The position numbers and the translations under genes are program-made. Below the pieces are notes generated by a model. It was not told the DNA's origin. It worked only from the letters and a program-made list of their open reading frames with translations, and did no database searches. From positions 1 through 49,198 of the forward strand of contig JAFXVY010000027.1 of the NCBI GenBank assembly GCA_017534595.1: a DNA stretch of 49,198 nt, in the 5' to 3' direction. Positions 46,275 through 49,198 of this stretch are shown here, piece after piece. Position 1 is the first letter of the stretch. The number at the start of each line of letters is the position of its first letter. The stretch comes from Ruminococcus sp. GTDB lineage: Bacteria > Bacillota > Clostridia > Oscillospirales > Ruminococcaceae.

Positions 46275-46326
46275 GTTACATTTCGATTACACTGTTTACA
46301 AAATAGTTACAACATCCTTATATCAT
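46275..46326 (+). promoter_or_regulatory. Two WalR-type boxes and promoter of the NlpC/P60 gene
   Basis: Read on the minus strand: TGTAAC-TATTT-TGTAAA (46311-46295) and TGTAAT-CGAAA-TGTAAC (46291-46275), two exact matches to the WalR consensus TGTWAH-N5-TGTWAH, 3 nt apart. The probable promoter is TTTACA (46295-46300), 17 bp, TTATAT (46318-46323), or TATCAT at 46321, so one box overlaps the -35. Confidence 0.7.
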
Positions 46327-46370
46327 GTTACCATTTTTCTGCTAAACTGTTAAGCATAAGGAGGTACTGT

Positions 46371-47729
46371 ATGAAGAGTTTCATTGTAAAAGCAACAGTC
46401 GGTGCACTCGGTGCTCTGGGCGCGGCAATAAGCGCCGGAGCCATAAGCGCAGAAGGATATATAGCTAATACCGGGCGTATCGAAACAAGTTTTATGAATG
46501 GCTTGACTGCACAGCACATCAGCTTTGTTACCGACGATAACGGAGCGACCACCGCTTCGATGCCGGATTCGGTAAAACAGATCATTGACTGCCTCGAGGA
46601 AAATGCTCCCTGCGCACCCGACCTCAGCGAGGCTCTGGTGTCGGCGGACGAGATCTCGGTCAAAGTCAACAACCTTTCGGATTATGCCGAAGGTACCATA
46701 TTCAATGTATATGTGAACGGCACACTGTTAAAGACCGTCACCCTCGAAGAGCTCGGGGAGACAGGCTGTATCAGCGCCGACCGCAGCTCCAGCGAATGCT
46801 TCCGTGCGGAGACCAACTACCGCATAGCCGTGGAGCCTCAGCTCGGTCTGATGACCAGCCGTTCGCAGATCGCCGTATCCACAGGTGAGGATACATATTT
46901 CTCGATCCCTGCCGGGAGCCTGCTCTACAATCACACATCCGACGGCTTCTGCGGCGCATATTTCACCTCATACGACAACTCGGGTCAGGGCTATGTCACC
47001 GATACCGAGGGCTCGGAGCTTGCGGGTCAGTCCGCGGACACCGAGGCACAGTACGTTAAGATCACAGAGGGCGAGTACGCCGGCCTTTATGTAAAGCAGG
47101 AGAACACCGAAAGAGTCTCCGACAAGGAGGCCGAAGAGCTCGAGACCCAGGCAGCAAAGGATAAGGCCGAGGCCGAGGAAAAGGCCAAGGCGGAAGCCGA
47201 GCGTCAGCAGAAGCTCAAGGCCGAGCAGCAGAAGAAGCAGGCCGAGGCTCTTGCCGCTCAGAAGGAAGCCGCTCAGAAGGCTGCGGAGCAGGCCAAGCAG
47301 CAGGCAGCAGCAGACAATGCCGCTTCCGGCGACACATCCGCTCAGACAACGGCTTCCGACCCGACGAGGGAGCAGCGCATACAGACCGTTATAAACTATG
47401 CTCTTGCAAATGTCGGCGGAGCTTATGTGAGCTGCGGAGCAAGATTCCGCGCCTGCGACTGCTGCGGTCTCACGATGCTGGCATACCAGCAGATAGGCGT
47501 TTATCTCCAGCATTCCTGCTACGGTCAGGCGATGGCCGGAAAGATAGTTCCGGTAAGCCAGATGCAGCCGGGTGACATAATCATCTGCCGCGGCTACGGC
47601 CACGCGATGCTCTACATCGGCAACAACGAGGTAGTCCACGCCATGAACCGCCGCGACGGCATCAGAAGGCAGAACGCTCAGACCGCCATGTACTACAACC
47701 CCGTTACCTGCGTAGTCAGAATAATATAA
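46371..47729 (+). CDS. Secreted NlpC/P60 peptidoglycan endopeptidase with coiled coil
   Basis: 452 residues. A signal peptide (about 1-27, KATVGALGALGAAISAGAISA) precedes an N-terminal region of unknown fold (about 30-250), an Ala/Lys/Glu/Gln coiled coil (about 255-315) and a C-terminal NlpC/P60 domain (about 332-452). Catalytic Cys364 sits in CDCCGLT (usually DCSG), His411 in GYGHAMLYIGN, and VVHA follows. This layout recalls CwlO-type DL-endopeptidases needed for wall elongation, which in Bacillus are under WalRK control; matching boxes lie in its promoter region. AAGGAGGT gives an optimal ribosome site. It is monocistronic, with a terminator at 47758. Confidence 0.92.
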   Translation: MKSFIVKATVGALGALGAAISAGAISAEGYIANTGRIETSFMNGLTAQHISFVTDDNGATTASMPDSVKQIIDCLEENAPCAPDLSEALVSADEISVKVNNLSDYAEGTIFNVYVNGTLLKTVTLEELGETGCISADRSSSECFRAETNYRIAVEPQLGLMTSRSQIAVSTGEDTYFSIPAGSLLYNHTSDGFCGAYFTSYDNSGQGYVTDTEGSELAGQSADTEAQYVKITEGEYAGLYVKQENTERVSDKEAEELETQAAKDKAEAEEKAKAEAERQQKLKAEQQKKQAEALAAQKEAAQKAAEQAKQQAAADNAASGDTSAQTTASDPTREQRIQTVINYALANVGGAYVSCGARFRACDCCGLTMLAYQQIGVYLQHSCYGQAMAGKIVPVSQMQPGDIIICRGYGHAMLYIGNNEVVHAMNRRDGIRRQNAQTAMYYNPVTCVVRII

Positions 47730-47757
47730 CGGGCAGACGAAAACAAAGCTGAAAGCC

Positions 47758-47792
47758 GCACTTCCGACGGATCCGCCGGAAGTGCTTTTTTT
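47758..47792 (+). terminator. Terminator of the NlpC/P60 gene
   Basis: Stem GCACTTCCGACGG / CCGCCGGAAGTGC followed by T7. Confidence 0.92.
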
Positions 47793-47859
47793 CTTCGGCG
47801 GGTATTGAAATATTCATAAAATTGTGCTATACTGGTCTGCGTAGATGTAAGACAGATAC

Positions 47860-48142
47860 TCCCAATTTTGATGTGTATTGCTGTAAATAATATATGTCAA
47901 TGCACAATGCACAATTCACAATGCACAATGAAGGTGTGCGCCTTTGGCGCACATTATTTTGCCGCGAAGCGGGTAAATTCACAATTAACAATTATGCGTA
48001 ATAAACGAACAATGTATTGATCACTTAAAAACTACAACGCCCGAATGGGCATACGTCCGCGCAACGGACACCATAATTGTGTATTGTGCATTGTGCATTG
48101 TGCATTGCTGAAAATTTGTAGCAATACACAACCGAATTGGGA
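47860..48142. repeat. 283-bp fold-back element with TGCACAA heptamer arrays
   Basis: Outer inverted repeats TCCCAATT-N4-TGTGTATTGCT (47860-47882) and its complement (48120-48142), about 20 of 23 positions matching. Inside lie TGCACAA-type units (about 47900-47930) and their inverted counterparts TTGTGCA (about 48082-48112), with GC hairpins GTGCGCCTTTGGCGCAC (47935-47951) and GTCCGCGCAACGGAC (about 48056-48070). No coding capacity. It ends 32 bp before the VanY-like gene. It explains nearly all of the gap 47730-48173. Confidence 0.75.
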
Positions 48143-48173
48143 TGACAGATATTAGATAGTTCGGAGGATGACT

Positions 48174-49148
48174 ATGAAAAAACTGCTCGCCGCTGCTGCC
48201 TGTGCCGCATTACTGCTGCTCACGGCCTGCGGCAATACCATAAGCGAGGCGCCGCTGACGACAATAACCCCGCAGACGGTCACTTCGCCGTCCGAGACTG
48301 TCACGCAGACTCAGACCTCTGCCGTGACGGATACTTCGGCTCCGGCCTCCGTGACGGAGAGCGAAACGGAGACGGCAGCTCAGACAGTGACCGGGACCGA
48401 GACGGAAACTCAGACGCAGAGCGTCACCGAGACCTCAAAGCCAACGGAGACCGCAGAGACAACCAAAAAGACCGAGACGACAGAGAAGCCGGAGACGACC
48501 TCCAAGCAGACTGAGGCGGCCAAAAAGCCGGAGGAGACCTCCTCGCAGACTGCCGAGCCGATACTGACCCCCGACGACCCCTATCTGACGCTTGTGAACA
48601 AGACCCATGTGCTGCCTTCTGACTTCTTCAACAAGCTCAAGCTGACCACCACCGTCAACTACGAGGGCACTACCTACTGGGTGGAGACCGAGACCCTCAA
48701 GCACTTCAAGGAGCTCAAGCAGGATATGGCGGCGCAGGGCATAACCGTCGAGATAATCAGCGCATACAGGTCTGTGAGCTATCAGCAGGCCGTCTGGGAC
48801 GATTACGAGAGCACCTACGGCCTCGCCTACTGCAAGCAGTATGTGGCTGTGCCCGGGTACTCGGAGCACCACACGGGTCTCGCCATTGATGCAAGGCTCA
48901 TCGTCGGCGGAGTGCAGCTCTACTATCTGAACGGTCAGAGCAACGGCTTGCAGTATTACACGGCGTTCCATCAGAAGCTCGCCGAGCACGGCTTCATCCT
49001 GCGCTATCTCAACGGCAAGGACAGCATTACAGGCTACGCCTACGAGCCGTGGCATATAAGATATGTCGGCGTCAAGGCCGCGACGGAGATAATGTCAAGA
49101 GGGCTGACCCTTGAGGAATATCTCGAGGAAGCCGAAGCGGCAGCATGA
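48174..49148 (+). CDS. VanY-like D-alanyl-D-alanine carboxypeptidase lipoprotein
   Basis: 324 residues. Signal peptide and lipobox (MKKLLAAAACAALLLLTACG), then a Thr/Glu/Ser/Gln-rich linker (about 22-125) and a C-terminal M15B VanY-type domain. Zinc-peptidase motifs are EIISAYRSVSYQQAVWDDYE, GYSEHHTGLAIDARL (first His and Asp ligands) and YEPWHIRYVG (second His). It should trim the terminal D-Ala of peptidoglycan stems outside the membrane. ATG 48174 is preferred: GGAGG (48163-48167) is then 6 nt away, whereas ATG 48168 abuts it. No vanHAX-type genes are near, so this is wall remodelling rather than a vancomycin cassette. Heptamer arrays flank it on both sides in opposite orientation. Confidence 0.93.
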   Translation: MKKLLAAAACAALLLLTACGNTISEAPLTTITPQTVTSPSETVTQTQTSAVTDTSAPASVTESETETAAQTVTGTETETQTQSVTETSKPTETAETTKKTETTEKPETTSKQTEAAKKPEETSSQTAEPILTPDDPYLTLVNKTHVLPSDFFNKLKLTTTVNYEGTTYWVETETLKHFKELKQDMAAQGITVEIISAYRSVSYQQAVWDDYESTYGLAYCKQYVAVPGYSEHHTGLAIDARLIVGGVQLYYLNGQSNGLQYYTAFHQKLAEHGFILRYLNGKDSITGYAYEPWHIRYVGVKAATEIMSRGLTLEEYLEEAEAAA

Positions 49149-49152
49149 ATCT

Positions 49153-49198
49153 CAATGCACAATGCACAATGCAGAATGCACAATGCACAATGCACAAT
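49153..49198. repeat. TGCACAA heptamer array, cut by window end
   Basis: At least six 7-nt units (TGCACAA x2, TGCAGAA, TGCACAA x3) right after the VanY-like stop codon, continuing beyond the window. Confidence 0.85.

Noticed and set aside
47860-48142. CRISPR array
   Set aside because: Repeat units are only 7 nt, tandem without spacers, and no cas gene is present.
48174-49148. Part of a vancomycin resistance cluster
   Set aside because: No vanH, vanA-type ligase or vanX is nearby; VanY-like carboxypeptidases are common wall-remodelling enzymes.

Overview
The window looks like a chromosomal segment of a gut or rumen Firmicute of the Ruminococcus/Oscillospiraceae type. This is an inference from gene content and style: GC-rich coding DNA with heavy ATA, AGG and AGA use, AT-rich intergenic DNA, AGGAGG-type ribosome binding sites, many TTGACA-17-TATAAT promoters, choline-binding-type wall repeats, pyruvate phosphate dikinase and a two-gene SUF system. 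Forty protein genes are called. I see no rRNA, tRNA, CRISPR array or prophage.

Layout. 1-4057: the end of a MITE-like element, a two-component system (RR then HK, minus strand), a SpoIIQ-like M23 protein and a LacI-type regulator. 4217-8435 (minus): minimal SUF pair sufC-sufB and a 734-residue wall-binding repeat protein. 8979-15691 (plus): two small membrane proteins, PspA, a GIDE/BAM-domain membrane protein, then a CsbB-like glycosyltransferase coupled to YfhO. 16369-22824: a membrane protein, a lipoprotein, a WalRK/PhoPR-like two-component system, YqhQ (DUF1385) and PrmC. 22958-26809: recA-recX-small membrane protein-gltX-RyR domain protein. 27002-31481: a tandem AAA+ ATPase with a YbjN-like partner (minus), an AAC(3)-like acetyltransferase (plus), endonuclease V and an ABM monooxygenase (minus). 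31652-36708: a dGTPase-like HD protein, an unusual fusion of an alarmone-hydrolase-like HD domain to an APH-like kinase, and an AmmeMemoRadiSam pair. 36795-41515: divergent ppdK and ptsI. 41909-49148: an ECF sigma factor with its membrane partner, guaB, an NlpC/P60 hydrolase and a VanY-like carboxypeptidase.

Theme. Much of the window concerns the cell envelope: two histidine kinases, an ECF sigma factor, PspA, wall hydrolases or amidases, lipoproteins and polymer glycosylation. Four WalR-type half-sites (two complete TGTWAH-N5-TGTWAH boxes) lie upstream of the NlpC/P60 gene, which suggests that the OmpR-type regulator encoded at 18756 could control it.

Intergenic DNA is rich in repeats. There is a 180-bp MITE-like element with about 22-bp terminal inverted repeats (a second copy is cut by the window start). 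Heptanucleotide arrays (TTATTCA and TGCACAA units) are always paired with short GC hairpins, including one 283-bp fold-back element. A family of near-identical GGCGCTGCGCCC terminators is attached to longer hairpin-rich 3' modules. Several gene-free stretches can fold into compact RNAs and match no known class I could recognise.
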